Numbered from the stretch's first letter, positions 1 through 8,310 are shown. The stretch: 26,254 nucleotides of DNA from an uncultured Acetatifactor sp. (GCA_910586835.1 CAJUJU010000057.1:1-26254); one strand, 5' to 3'. Notes: a model not told the origin generated them from the letters alone. Translations and numbers: made by a program.

Positions 1-54
1 TGACCAGACTGCTTTATCGTTTACACCAACTTCGATTGATTCCTTGTCAGTTTA

Positions 55-624
55 TCAGGCAGAAAAATCGCCCGTTTTTATTCGCCAGTATTCGGAACCA
101 TTTCTGCCTAAAAGCTGCTCACTGATCATGTCACGGCGGATGGTACAAAAATCATCGTGGAAATCGGCAATCAGAATGTTTACTTCCCGCTCGGAATACG
201 TCCTGTCAAAGTCAAATGCTTCAGCAATAACTTCTAATACGATACGTTCCTTTTTGCGCTGGGAGGGAATTGATTTGAGTTTCCCATATTCAAAAAAGGC
301 GTTTATTACTCTTTGCCGATAAGCTGCATCTCGTTGCGCCTGTTTTTGTGCCTCGTCGGATTCCTGCAGCAGTATTTCCAATATGCTGGTCTGAAAGATC
401 TCTTTGTTCAGGGAATACATCATATAATACTGATTTTTGTATGCGGTCACAGCGCCGGCGTCTGAAAGCTTTTTCAGGTGGAAGGAAATGGTAGACGCAG
501 TAAGGCCCAATCGCTCTGCCAATCTCTCGACATACATATCTTCAACAGAAAGAGATTTCAATATTTGCAGCCGTGACTTATCTGCCAGACATTTAAACAG
601 GTTGATTGCTTGTGCTTCCGTCAT
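55..624 (-). CDS. ArsR-type winged-helix regulator with C-terminal DUF2087 domain
   Basis: A 189-residue transcription factor. Residues about 1-80 read as an ArsR-like winged helix: a leading helix with FKCLADKSRLQILKSL, then the recognition segment LGLTASTISFHLKKLSDAGAV. Residues about 105-185 fit DUF2087, a domain often attached to such regulators, with the pattern SQRKKERIVLEVIAEAF and later RTYSEREVN. No ArsR metal motif (ELCVCDL type) is seen, so metal sensing is not implied. I chose the ATG at 624 because a GGGAGG site lies just upstream; a longer in-frame start at 651 has no comparable site. It is the last gene of a leftward three-gene operon, and its ATG overlaps the stop of the preceding gene (ATGA). 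It probably controls its own operon through the inverted repeats near 1990-2076. The fold is secure; the signal sensed is unknown. Confidence 0.85.
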   Translation of the reverse strand: MTEAQAINLFKCLADKSRLQILKSLSVEDMYVERLAERLGLTASTISFHLKKLSDAGAVTAYKNQYYMMYSLNKEIFQTSILEILLQESDEAQKQAQRDAAYRQRVINAFFEYGKLKSIPSQRKKERIVLEVIAEAFDFDRTYSEREVNILIADFHDDFCTIRRDMISEQLLGRNGSEYWRIKTGDFSA

Positions 625-989
625 GTGGTTTCCTCCCAAATTTGCATACATTTTTCTTTTATTTCCCGGATGGTGTCGAGTTTAATGCTCTCAATGTGCA
701 TTTTTTCCACATCCCCATGCTGTTTGGCTTTTTCGTAGGAGGTCGTCCAACTTGCCGGGATTTGCTCGGCTTTTTGTAAGAAAAAACGTTTCCTGGCAAA
801 ATTGTCCTCTCCACAGACCTTTTCCGCGACGGAGAGGATGGTTTTGAAAATCTCGTAGACGTTTGCCCGGACTTTTTCAAAATTTCCTTCATCCATGCGG
901 TGATCCGCAGTAAGCTGGGTACTGCGCTGTTTACAGGCAGTAATCCGTTCATCAAGATACAAATCAAATTTTTGCTGCTGCTCATTCAT
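621..989 (-). CDS. small protein of unknown function in regulator operon
   Basis: A 122-residue, charged, probably helical cytoplasmic protein without signal peptide or membrane segment. I do not recognise a named domain with confidence. It contains one short Cys-Gly-Glu-Asp stretch, many Lys/Glu residues, and an aromatic C-terminal end (MQIWEETT). It overlaps the upstream aminopeptidase-like gene by 8 bases and the downstream ArsR-type gene by 4 bases (ATGA), so the three are almost certainly translated from one message. Tight coupling to a DUF2087 regulator suggests an accessory role to that regulator, but this is inference. A second frame over the same bases (659-985) is judged a shadow, because the overlap pattern and a usable site (AGGAGAACAACATT before the ATG) support the frame given here. 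Confidence 0.75.
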   Translation of the reverse strand: MNEQQQKFDLYLDERITACKQRSTQLTADHRMDEGNFEKVRANVYEIFKTILSVAEKVCGEDNFARKRFFLQKAEQIPASWTTSYEKAKQHGDVEKMHIESIKLDTIREIKEKCMQIWEETT

Positions 990-1989
990 AATGTTGTTCT
1001 CCTGTTATAAGTATTGTGCCATGGCCGACAAAATCAATGTGATCCGAAGCTGTATTTGTGCCGCCGAACATATGATTTGCGCCGAGTGCAATGTGGAAAG
1101 TGCCGTTCATTTTTTCATCCAGAACGGTATAACCGCACAACTCCGTCACGTTGGGGTTCATGCCAAAGCCAAGTTCGCAGACAATTCTGTTTTCCTGTGG
1201 CTGCTTCTCAAAAAAAGCAGTGATTTCAGGTTGGCTGCTGTCGCTTAGAATCCCGTTTCTGATATGCAGCTGAACATGCTCATATTTAACGCCGTCAAGA
1301 TAGACAGTTTCAAAATAAACCGTCCCCTGGGTTTTGTCCTCCACTGGGGCAATGTAAATTTCTCCACATGGAAGATCGCCATCTCCGGCATCAATATGCC
1401 ACACTCTATCGGTCAGCTCAAAGGAAAGCCGGCAGTTTTCCCCCGTGCAAAGCGATACATGCCCGGCTCCTTTCAAACGATCTCTTGCCTGTAGGCAGGC
1501 TTCATAAACGGCAGTGTAATCAACGTCATATGCTCTTTCCATACGCCGGATATAATCCTGTGGGTTAAGCCCGGATTCCTCTGCGTTTGCCGCAGTGGGG
1601 ATTCGGATTTGTGTAAAGCGTCTGCAGCTCATGAACCTTGAAAAGAGCTGCGCCATATAGTTTCGGTATCGCTCAAACTTGTCATGGTCAATTTCGTATC
1701 CAAGGATAATGGGGCGATAAGCAAAAACATCAAGCACCGCGTCAAATTTGGTAAACAAATCGAAATATTGTTCTCCGTAACAGCTTTCTTTTGCTGCAAG
1801 GAAAATATCCCGATTTACGGAGCGGGACTGCTGCAGCAACAGGGGTGTGGCTCCAAGTTCCGCGACAGCTGCCATAAAGCTGTTGGCAATCTCTTTGTCT
1901 GCGTCCTCTCCCCAGAAATGAATCAGGATCATTTCGCCGGAAGATACGCCGCTGGCTTTCACAATTTTAGATATCACTTTTCTGTCCAT
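982..1989 (-). CDS. M29-family (thermophilic metalloprotease) aminopeptidase-like protein
   Basis: A 335-residue cytoplasmic protein resembling M29 aminopeptidases (AmpS, aminopeptidase T), which remove N-terminal residues using two divalent metal ions. The C-terminal half keeps the family landmarks: LPCGEIYIAP (Glu210), CELGFGMNP (Glu272), HIALG (His299) and SDHIDF (His317, Asp319). These match the metal-ligand pattern of M29 enzymes, so catalysis looks possible. At 335 residues it is shorter than the usual 370-410, and the N-terminal half is divergent. The start at 1989 is supported by an AGGAGG site at 2001-2006. It is the first gene of a leftward operon ending in an ArsR-type regulator, and its start lies inside a hairpin and operator-like repeat. 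The substrate is unknown; relatives in Clostridia are often just called leucyl aminopeptidase. Confidence 0.75.
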   Translation of the reverse strand: MDRKVISKIVKASGVSSGEMILIHFWGEDADKEIANSFMAAVAELGATPLLLQQSRSVNRDIFLAAKESCYGEQYFDLFTKFDAVLDVFAYRPIILGYEIDHDKFERYRNYMAQLFSRFMSCRRFTQIRIPTAANAEESGLNPQDYIRRMERAYDVDYTAVYEACLQARDRLKGAGHVSLCTGENCRLSFELTDRVWHIDAGDGDLPCGEIYIAPVEDKTQGTVYFETVYLDGVKYEHVQLHIRNGILSDSSQPEITAFFEKQPQENRIVCELGFGMNPNVTELCGYTVLDEKMNGTFHIALGANHMFGGTNTASDHIDFVGHGTILITGEQHYE

Positions 1990-2076
1990 ATCAAATGAAA
2001 CCTCCTGGTTGTTTGATTTGATTATATAACAGCAATATTAAAAATTCAAGTTTAATTTTATATATATCAAATCAAA
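1990..2076 (-). promoter_or_regulatory. promoter and inverted-repeat operator of the aminopeptidase-ArsR operon
   Basis: On the minus strand a -35 box TTGAAT (2044-2049) and a -10 box TATAAT (2021-2026) are separated by 17 bases. An 11-base sequence ATCAAATCAAA at 2066-2076 is repeated exactly in inverted form at 2012-2022, covering the -10 edge and the expected start. A third copy with one mismatch lies at 1990-2000 in direct orientation to the first. The 1990-2000 and 2012-2022 copies are mirror images around the AGGAGG site. The layout suggests autoregulation by the operon's own ArsR-type protein, which is inference. Confidence 0.6.
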
Positions 2077-2184
2077 ATAGAGAGGACGTTTCAAAGTCTT
2101 GGTTTTGTTTTCTGATTGAATATTCCGCTGCGCTGTGTAATTGCATTTTTTAGGGTTTCAAAAGCCCTGACCTTTTTAGACAAA

Positions 2185-2210
2185 GAAACCGGGATCAATA
2201 TCCCGGTTTC
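2185..2210 (-). terminator. hairpin terminator overlapping the pectinesterase stop codon
   Basis: A perfect 11-bp stem, GAAACCGGGAT paired with ATCCCGGTTTC, encloses a 4-base loop. The pectinesterase TGA stop (2195-2197) lies at the loop edge, so the stem encodes the last residues of the protein. In the leftward direction the stem is followed by only a weak T-run (TTTGTCT). It can act on the leftward transcript; efficiency is uncertain. Confidence 0.55.
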
Positions 2211-3358
2211 CAGTCCTTCAACACATTTTTCATTGTATATTTGGCCGCTTCTTCCTCAGTCAGCTGATGGGAGAAATCAGCTCTGGCACAGGGGGCCGCT
2301 CCGGGACCATGGGAGCGGTACTCCCCGTAATAAAAATGTCCGTGGGGCTTATTCCAATCGTTCCAGCCCACGGGATGGATATGGCTGCCAAGCCAGCAGT
2401 TCAGGAACACCGTTTTTGCCCATTCCCGCCAGGGACGTCCGAGCAGCACCGTTTTGGGCGGACAATCGCTCTTCAGGCTGCAGTTGTAAAAAACATATCC
2501 GAAGGGCTCGTTCTCCGGGGTGGAGGCGGCTGTGACATAACCGTAGATTACATCCGACCGGGGAGCTTCCGGCTGTTTCCTGTCTTCGGGCAGCTTGGAG
2601 AAGATTACACAGTCTTCAAACCAGGCGATGCCGCTGCCGAAAATGAAATCCACATCTCCCTGAATGTAGCAGTTCCGGTAGCAATGTCTGCCGAGTGTCC
2701 TGGGCCTGAATTCACCGGGCCCCTTGAAACCGCCCGGCTGTGCCTCTTTCGGGGGAAGAGGGGCGGTAAAAAGAGTATCCTGGCTGCCGATCAGGCGGCA
2801 GTCTTCAAAGTAATTCCGGTCGCCGTCCACATACAGCGCAAGTGCCTGTCCTGCGGTGTGGCCGAAGCCTGCGTCATTTTGAAAGGTCAGGTGTCTTGCG
2901 GTGAAGTCGTGGGTGTCAATCCGCACGGATGCAGTGCGGAAGGTGCCTCTTAAGTCTCCCTCCGGCATGGGGTCCAGGGCGCCATCCCCGTAAACCAGAA
3001 CCACATCCTCATTGCTTTCCCCTTCTCCCTGAAAGGTGAGGTTTGGCCGCGTGATCACCAGCTTTTCCCGATAGATGCCCTTCCCGATATGGAGGACGGC
3101 GGGAGGAAGATGTGAGATAAGAGCAGGATAAGTTTTTTCCGCCGCCGCTTGCGGAAGCTGCTCCGTCTGCAAAGGCTGTTCTGCCTGCAAAGGTGGTTTC
3201 ACTTGCGAAGACTGTCGAGCCTGTGGAGATTGTTCTGTCTGCGAAGGCTGCTCTGCCTGTGGAGACTGCTCCAGGGCTGTGAGCGCTGCCGTTACACTGG
3301 TATAACAGGGTGTATGTCCGGGCATATTGACGTAGAGATGAATGGCGGTTTGTTTCAT
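2195..3358 (-). CDS. cytoplasmic pectinesterase (carbohydrate esterase family 8) with repeat insert
   Basis: A 387-residue pectin methylesterase, which removes methyl esters from polygalacturonate as a step in pectin use. Family landmarks are present: GQALALYVDGDR (Gln171), GSQDTLF (Gln193, acid Asp194), GDVDFIFGSG (nucleophile Asp237) and LLGRPW (Arg308, Trp310). All expected catalytic residues are there, so it should be active. No signal peptide is seen, suggesting action inside the cell on imported oligogalacturonides. Residues 32-73 are a proline/glutamine-rich insert of seven six-residue repeats lying between the first helix and the strand before GIYREKL. The start at 3358 has a GAGGAAA site. 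It is a single-gene unit without pectin-pathway neighbours in this window. The stop codon sits in a terminator hairpin. Confidence 0.9.
   Translation of the reverse strand: MKQTAIHLYVNMPGHTPCYTSVTAALTALEQSPQAEQPSQTEQSPQARQSSQVKPPLQAEQPLQTEQLPQAAAEKTYPALISHLPPAVLHIGKGIYREKLVITRPNLTFQGEGESNEDVVLVYGDGALDPMPEGDLRGTFRTASVRIDTHDFTARHLTFQNDAGFGHTAGQALALYVDGDRNYFEDCRLIGSQDTLFTAPLPPKEAQPGGFKGPGEFRPRTLGRHCYRNCYIQGDVDFIFGSGIAWFEDCVIFSKLPEDRKQPEAPRSDVIYGYVTAASTPENEPFGYVFYNCSLKSDCPPKTVLLGRPWREWAKTVFLNCWLGSHIHPVGWNDWNKPHGHFYYGEYRSHGPGAAPCARADFSHQLTEEEAAKYTMKNVLKDWKPGY
3140..3265 (-). repeat. seven imperfect 18-bp tandem repeats inside the pectinesterase gene
   Basis: Seven 18-bp units encode six-residue repeats close to S/P-P-Q-A/T-E-Q (SPQAEQ, PSQTEQ, SPQARQ, SSQVKP, PLQAEQ, PLQTEQ, LPQAAA). 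The repeats stay in frame and have diverged, so they are not a very recent expansion. They code for a flexible linker-like segment not needed for the catalytic beta-helix. Confidence 0.85.
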
Positions 3359-3432
3359 TTATTTTTCCTCATGACGACCTTTCCGTTTTTTGCACGCCTC
3401 CTGCTCTGCATTTTGGCGCGTTTATTTTCCTC

Positions 3433-3461
3433 AGTATAGCATATTGACGGGAAAAAATGAA
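3433..3461 (-). promoter_or_regulatory. candidate promoter of the pectinesterase gene
   Basis: On the minus strand a -10 box TATACT (3433-3438) is preceded by a weak -35 box TTCATT (3456-3461) with a 17-base spacer. The leader to the start codon would be about 70 bases. The weak -35 box leaves room for an activator, which is inference. Confidence 0.4.
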
Positions 3462-3521
3462 CTTTTTCTGCTGTTTTAACAGAGAGTTTACAAAATGTTA
3501 ATGGCTTGGTTAAGCTTTGTG

Positions 3522-3550
3522 TTGAATATGCGCTCAAATTCTGTTACAAT
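3522..3550 (+). promoter_or_regulatory. promoter of secA-prfB
   Basis: A -35 box TTGAAT (3522-3527), a 17-base spacer and a -10 box TACAAT (3545-3550) give a good housekeeping-type promoter. Transcription would start near 3557, leaving a leader of about 75 bases before secA. It is divergent to the pectinesterase promoter. Confidence 0.65.
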
Positions 3551-3632
3551 AAAAGGCAGGTTTTTCAGGAAGACAGTGGCGGCAGACAGGTAAATGTGGT
3601 CTGTGCAGTTTGCGGAAAGGTATGGATATTTC

Positions 3633-6203
3633 GTGAAAGTAGTTGACAGGATATTCGGTACACATAGTGACAGAGAGCTGAAAAGAATTATGCCTCTGGT
3701 CAATAAGATTGAAGAGTTGCGTCCCGGGATGCAGGCGCTCTCCGACGAGGAACTGAAGGCAAAGACAAGTGAATACAAGAAGCGGCTGGCGGAGGGAGAA
3801 ACATTGGATGATCTGCTTCCGGAGGCCTTTGCCACGGTGAGAGAGGCGGCCAGACGGGTTCTGAATATGGAACATTATCAGGTGCAGATGGTTGGCGGAA
3901 TCATTCTGCATCAGGGGCGTATTGCCGAGATGAAGACCGGTGAAGGAAAGACGCTGGTATCCACGGCTCCCGCCTATCTGAACGCGCTGGCGGGAAGGGG
4001 CGTTCACATTGTCACGGTCAATGACTATCTGGCAAAGCGTGACGCGGAGTGGATGGGACAGGTGCATGAGTTCCTGGGGCTTTCCGTTGGCGTGGTGCTC
4101 AACAGCATGTCCAGCGAAGAGCGTCAGAAGGCATACCGGTGCGATATCACTTATGTGACCAACAACGAGCTGGGCTTTGATTACCTGAGAGATAACATGG
4201 TGCTCTACAAGGAACAGCTTGTGTTGAGGGATCTGCATTTCTGTATTATCGACGAGGTGGACTCGGTGCTCATCGACGAGGCCAGAACACCTTTGATCAT
4301 TTCGGGACAGAGCGGCAAGTCCACGGCTCTTTATGAGATGTGTGATCTGCTTGCCCGGCGTATGAAGCGGGGCGACGATATGCAGCAGCTGTCAAAGATG
4401 GATGCCATCATGGGAATCGTCCAGGAGGAGACAGGGGACTTCATTGTCAACGAGAAGGACAAGGTCATCAATCTGACTGCAGCGGGTGTGAAGAAGGTGG
4501 AGGAGTTTTTCCACATAGAAAACTATGCGGATCCGGAGAACCTGGACATTCAACATACCATCATTCTTGCGCTGCGTGCCCACAATCTGATGTTCCGGGA
4601 TCAGGACTATGTGGTGAAGGACGAACAGGTACTTATCGTAGATGAGTTTACAGGACGTATCATGCCCGGGCGGCGCTATTCCGACGGCCTGCATCAGGCG
4701 ATAGAGGCCAAGGAGCATGTGAAGGTTAAGAGGGAGAGCAAGACGCTTGCCTCCATCACCTTCCAGAATTTCTTTAATCTGTTTGAGAAAAAGTGCGGCA
4801 TGACGGGTACTGCACTCACCGAGGAAAAGGAGTTCCGGGAGATCTACGGCATGGATGTGGTGGAGATTCCCACCAATCAGCCGGTGATTCGAAAAGATCT
4901 GCAGGATGCCGTGTACAAGACCAGGGAGGAAAAACTCCGCGCCATTGTGAACGCGGTGGAGGAGGCTCATGCCAAGGGGCAGCCGGTGCTGGTGGGCACC
5001 ATCACCATCGAGGCCAGCGAGGAGCTGAGCCGGATGCTGACAAAGAGGGGGATCCAGCATAAGGTGCTGAATGCGAAATTCCATGAGCTGGAGGCGGAGA
5101 TTGTGGCGGATGCGGGCATCCACGGGGCAGTCACCATTGCCACCAATATGGCCGGCCGTGGTACGGATATCAAGCTGGACGAGGAGTCCAGGGCTGCGGG
5201 AGGCCTGAAGATCATCGGAACGGAGCGGCATGAGTCAAGGCGTATTGACAATCAGCTGCGCGGACGTTCGGGGCGTCAGGGAGATCCGGGCGAATCCAAA
5301 TTTTATATTTCCCTGCAGGACGATCTGATGAGACTGTTCGGCTCGGAGCGGCTGATCACCATGTTCAACGCGCTGGGAGTGCCGGAGGATCAGGAGATCG
5401 AGCATAAGGCGTTGACCAATGCCATTGAGTCCGCTCAGAAGAAGATAGAGAATAATAACTTTGGTATCCGTAAGAATCTGCTGGAGTATGATCGTGTCAT
5501 GAGCGAGCAGAGGGAAATCATTTATGAGGAGCGGAACCGTGTGCTGAACGGTGAGAGCATGCGGGACTTCATCTACAAAATGATTACGGACATTGCGGAA
5601 AATTGTGTGGATATCAGTATCAACGACGACGCAGAGGTGGAAGAGTGGAACTTTAACGAGCTGAATACGCTTTTGATTCCCACAATTCCTCTGGAGCCCG
5701 TTACTCCAAAGCGGGTGAAAAAGCCCAAAAAGAACAGCTTAAAGCAGCAGCTGAAGGAAGAGGCAGTGAAGCTTTACGAGAGCAAGGAGGCAGAGTTTCC
5801 CGATCCGGAGGGGATCCGGGAGCTGGAGCGCGTCATTCTGCTGAAGGTCATCGACAGAAAGTGGATGGATCACATTGACGATATGGAACAGCTGCGTCAG
5901 GGAATCGGACTGCAGGCTTACGGACAGAGAGATCCGTTGGTGGAATATAAGTCCAGCGGTTATCAGATGTTTGACGAGATGATCCAGAACATCAAGGAAG
6001 AGACAGTGCGTCTCCTGTTCCACATCAAGGTGGAGCAGAAGGTGGAGCGGGAGCAGGTGGCCAAGGTGACGGGCACCAACAAGGACGAGAGTCTTCCCAA
6101 GAGCCCGGTAAAACGGGGAAACGCCAAGGTTTACCCCAATGATCCCTGTCCCTGCGGCAGCGGCAAAAAATATAAGCAGTGTTGTGGAAAGAAAAGTGTG
6201 TAA
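3633..6203 (+). CDS. secA: preprotein translocase motor ATPase SecA
   Basis: SecA drives unfolded preproteins through the SecYEG channel by ATP hydrolysis and acts at the inner face of the membrane. The sequence opens with the family pattern IFGTHSDRELKRI, has Walker A MKTGEGKT at residues 100-107, DEVDS followed by LIDEARTPLIISG near 207-225, a preprotein-binding region, NMAGRGTDIKL in the second nucleotide-binding fold, and the helical scaffold RKWMDHIDDMEQLRQGI. It ends with a SEC-C zinc knuckle (CPCGSGKKYKQCC), normally a SecB or ribosome contact. I prefer the GTG at 3633 (856 residues) because homology begins there and GGAAAGG lies upstream; an ATG at 3594 would add 13 unmatched residues. 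It is followed 71 bases later by prfB with no terminator, a known pairing. Confidence 0.97.
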   Translation: MKVVDRIFGTHSDRELKRIMPLVNKIEELRPGMQALSDEELKAKTSEYKKRLAEGETLDDLLPEAFATVREAARRVLNMEHYQVQMVGGIILHQGRIAEMKTGEGKTLVSTAPAYLNALAGRGVHIVTVNDYLAKRDAEWMGQVHEFLGLSVGVVLNSMSSEERQKAYRCDITYVTNNELGFDYLRDNMVLYKEQLVLRDLHFCIIDEVDSVLIDEARTPLIISGQSGKSTALYEMCDLLARRMKRGDDMQQLSKMDAIMGIVQEETGDFIVNEKDKVINLTAAGVKKVEEFFHIENYADPENLDIQHTIILALRAHNLMFRDQDYVVKDEQVLIVDEFTGRIMPGRRYSDGLHQAIEAKEHVKVKRESKTLASITFQNFFNLFEKKCGMTGTALTEEKEFREIYGMDVVEIPTNQPVIRKDLQDAVYKTREEKLRAIVNAVEEAHAKGQPVLVGTITIEASEELSRMLTKRGIQHKVLNAKFHELEAEIVADAGIHGAVTIATNMAGRGTDIKLDEESRAAGGLKIIGTERHESRRIDNQLRGRSGRQGDPGESKFYISLQDDLMRLFGSERLITMFNALGVPEDQEIEHKALTNAIESAQKKIENNNFGIRKNLLEYDRVMSEQREIIYEERNRVLNGESMRDFIYKMITDIAENCVDISINDDAEVEEWNFNELNTLLIPTIPLEPVTPKRVKKPKKNSLKQQLKEEAVKLYESKEAEFPDPEGIRELERVILLKVIDRKWMDHIDDMEQLRQGIGLQAYGQRDPLVEYKSSGYQMFDEMIQNIKEETVRLLFHIKVEQKVEREQVAKVTGTNKDESLPKSPVKRGNAKVYPNDPCPCGSGKKYKQCCGKKSV

Positions 6204-6274
6204 ATTGTCGGCGTCTTTCCGGACGGTATGGATGCCGGACTGAATAAAAATATTAAGAAAGAAGGTGACGTTTA

Positions 6275-7400
6275 GTGGTAGAATTAGATCAGATGAAGTC
6301 AGTAATTCTGGCTTATGAAACTCCATTGGCGGAAGTGAGGGATTCACTTTAACCTCGCTGACAAGGTAAAGAGGATTGAAGAACTGGAGATGGAGATGGA
6401 GGCGCCGGGGTTCTGGGACGATCCGGATCGCTCCAACGCCAAGATGAAGGAGCTGAAGAACCTGAAGGATACCGTGGAGGAGTGCAATGCTCTGTTCACC
6501 CAATATGACGATATCCTTACTCTGATTGAGATGGGCTATGAGGAGAATGACGACTCCATGGCGGCAGAGATCCGCGGGGAGCTGGACAGCTTTATTGCGA
6601 CCTTTGAGGAGCTGCGCATCGGAACATTGCTTTCAGAGGAATATGATAAAAACAATGCTATTTTGAAGCTGAATGCAGGAGCAGGCGGCACGGAGAGCTG
6701 TGACTGGTGCAGTATGCTGTATCGTATGTATACCAGATGGGCGGAGCGCAAGGGGTTTCAGCTGGAGGTGCTGGATTACCTGGACGGTGACGAGGCCGGT
6801 ATCAAGTCGGTGACTTTTCAGGTCAATGGATTGAATGCCTACGGCTATCTGAAGTCTGAGAAGGGTGTGCACAGACTGGTGCGTATTTCCCCCTTCAATG
6901 CCCAGGGAAAAAGACAGACTTCCTTTGTTTCGCTGGACGTGATGCCGGATATTGAGGAGGACGTGGATGTGGAGATCGACGAGAAGGATCTGCGCATCGA
7001 CACTTACCGAAGCAGCGGCGCAGGTGGTCAGCACATCAATAAGACCTCCTCTGCCATCCGTATCACGCATATCCCTACGGGAACCGTGGTACAGTGCCAG
7101 AATGAACGCAGCCAGTTCCAGAATAAGGACAAGGCCATGCAGATGCTGAAGGCAAAGCTGTTTCTGTTAAAGCAGGAGGCGAATGTGGAAAAGCTTTCGG
7201 ATATCCGCGGAGAGGTCAAGGAGATCGGCTGGGGCAACCAGATACGTTCCTATGTGCTGCAGCCCTATAAGTTGGTAAAGGATTTGAGGACTGACGTGGA
7301 GACCGGCAATGCGGACGCGGTGCTGGACGGCGCCTTGGATCCTTTCATCAACGGTTACCTGAAATGGATTAATACGAAGGATAACGCAACGGAAGGGTAA
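6275..7400 (+). CDS. prfB: peptide chain release factor 2, expressed by programmed +1 frameshift
   Basis: RF2 releases finished peptides at UGA and UAA codons. The gene is in two frames: 25 codons from GTG 6275 run to CTT TAA (6347-6352), and the frame resumes at 6351, giving 374 residues. The joined product reads RDSL then NLADKVKRIEELE, which aligns with normal RF2. An internal ribosome-binding-like AGGGA lies three codons before the slip site, as in known RF2 sites. The SPF tripeptide falls at residues 205-207 and GGQ at 250-252, the same numbers as in E. coli RF2. AGGTGA six bases before GTG 6275 supports that start. Unusually, the in-frame stop is TAA, not the usual TGA. The frame from ATG 6390 alone would lack the first 38 residues. 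It is co-transcribed with secA. Confidence 0.95.
6335..6353 (+). promoter_or_regulatory. prfB: prfB programmed +1 frameshift site with UAA stop
   Basis: The sequence GTGAGGGATTCACTTTAAC holds the slip codon CTT (6347-6349), the in-frame stop TAA (6350-6352) and a stimulatory AGGGA about six bases upstream. Slipping one base forward on CTT T continues translation at AAC. The classical site is CTT TGA C; here the stop is TAA, a codon that RF1 also reads. Confidence 0.9.
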
Positions 7401-7452
7401 GAAGAACGTTATTACCTGAGATAGAATTAGCTGAGGATATTTTATTACTAAG

Positions 7453-7485
7453 AGCAGGAAATCAAGAAAGGTTTCCTGCTTTTTT
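7453..7485 (+). terminator. rho-independent terminator of secA-prfB
   Basis: A 9-bp stem AGCAGGAAA / TTTCCTGCT with a 10-base loop is followed directly by a run of Ts. It ends the rightward secA-prfB transcript. Confidence 0.9.
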
Positions 7486-7524
7486 GCACCTGCGTTGTTT
7501 CAAAAAAATGAAGAGGCGAACATC

Positions 7525-8310
7525 ATGAATGAAAAACTATATGATAAAGGTGGTCTGAACAGTACAGCCCTGAAGGCAGCAGCGTGTGTATCCATGTTGA
7601 TAGATCATGTGGGCTATGCGATTCTGTGGCCTATATATAACAATGCCTGCATGGTAGATGGTGTTTATATGATGGGGGAGAGCAGGTCTTCCGAAGCAAT
7701 GACACTCTATGTATTGTATCAGATTATGAGAGGAATCGGACGCATAGCCTTCCCTGTCTTTGCTTTTTTACTGGCAGAGGGTTTTACGCATACCCACAGT
7801 AAAAAGAAATATGCGGAACGAATGTTGCTTTTTGCGCTGCTATCCGAGATTCCGTATGATCTTGCAATGGGTGGGAAAATGATTGACTTGGAAAGACAGA
7901 ATGTTATGTGGACTCTTCTGGCAGGACTTCTGTGCTTGTGGGGAATAGAGTTTGTCAGCAGATATCTGAAAAAAAGACGGCTTTTCTTAGCAGCAGTTGT
8001 AACACTATGTGCCATGTTGGTCACAATACTGTTGAGAGCAGACTGGGGAGGAACCGGCATTCTGTTTGTTGTCCTGTTTTATCGGTTTTCCAGAAAAGAA
8101 AGGGCGTTCTGGGTGAGCATGGTAATATTGCTGATCGGTATGGCAGTGTTTGGAACATTGGCAGAACTTGCAGTTTTGGCGGGGATTTTGATAACCCTGT
8201 TTTATAACGGTAAGTTGGGGAGAGCAAATAAGTATATCTTCTATCTCTTTTACCCATTGCATTTATTGCTGATAGCAGCTGTCGCATGGGGGCTGCGGTT
8301 GGCCCCATGA
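7525..8310 (+). CDS. TraX-family integral membrane protein
   Basis: A 261-residue multi-spanning membrane protein. It fits the TraX family: an N-terminal segment STALKAAACVSMLIDHVG, then IGRIAFPVFAFLLAEGF followed by HTHS, then ALLSEIPYDLAMGG, with several further hydrophobic segments to the C-terminus. TraX of the F plasmid acetylates pilin; chromosomal relatives in Clostridia are acyltransferase-like proteins of unknown substrate, and no conjugation genes lie nearby, so pilin modification is unlikely. The start at ATG 7525 is preceded by AAGAGG; a TTG at 7495 in the same frame lies within the preceding terminator region and is rejected. It is probably a single gene. No clear promoter was found in the short gap after the terminator. 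Confidence 0.85.
   Translation: MNEKLYDKGGLNSTALKAAACVSMLIDHVGYAILWPIYNNACMVDGVYMMGESRSSEAMTLYVLYQIMRGIGRIAFPVFAFLLAEGFTHTHSKKKYAERMLLFALLSEIPYDLAMGGKMIDLERQNVMWTLLAGLLCLWGIEFVSRYLKKRRLFLAAVVTLCAMLVTILLRADWGGTGILFVVLFYRFSRKERAFWVSMVILLIGMAVFGTLAELAVLAGILITLFYNGKLGRANKYIFYLFYPLHLLLIAAVAWGLRLAP

Noticed and set aside
1..54. Leftward open frame at the window edge reading ESIEVGVNDKAVWS, and a faint similarity of bases 3-17 to the end of the structured repeat at 18556-18570
   Set aside because: The frame resembles a helix-turn-helix fragment and the bases resemble the repeat end, but both rest on under 20 units at the window edge and exclude each other's significance; more flanking sequence would be needed.
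2151..2180. Small hairpin AGGGTTT/AAGCCCT followed by GACCTTTTT in the rightward direction
   Set aside because: No rightward gene ends here, so it has no transcript to terminate; the stem is short and contains a G-T pair.
2267..2953. Rightward frame of 228 codons over the pectinesterase gene
   Set aside because: It is opposite conserved pectinesterase motifs and has no recognisable domain or binding site.
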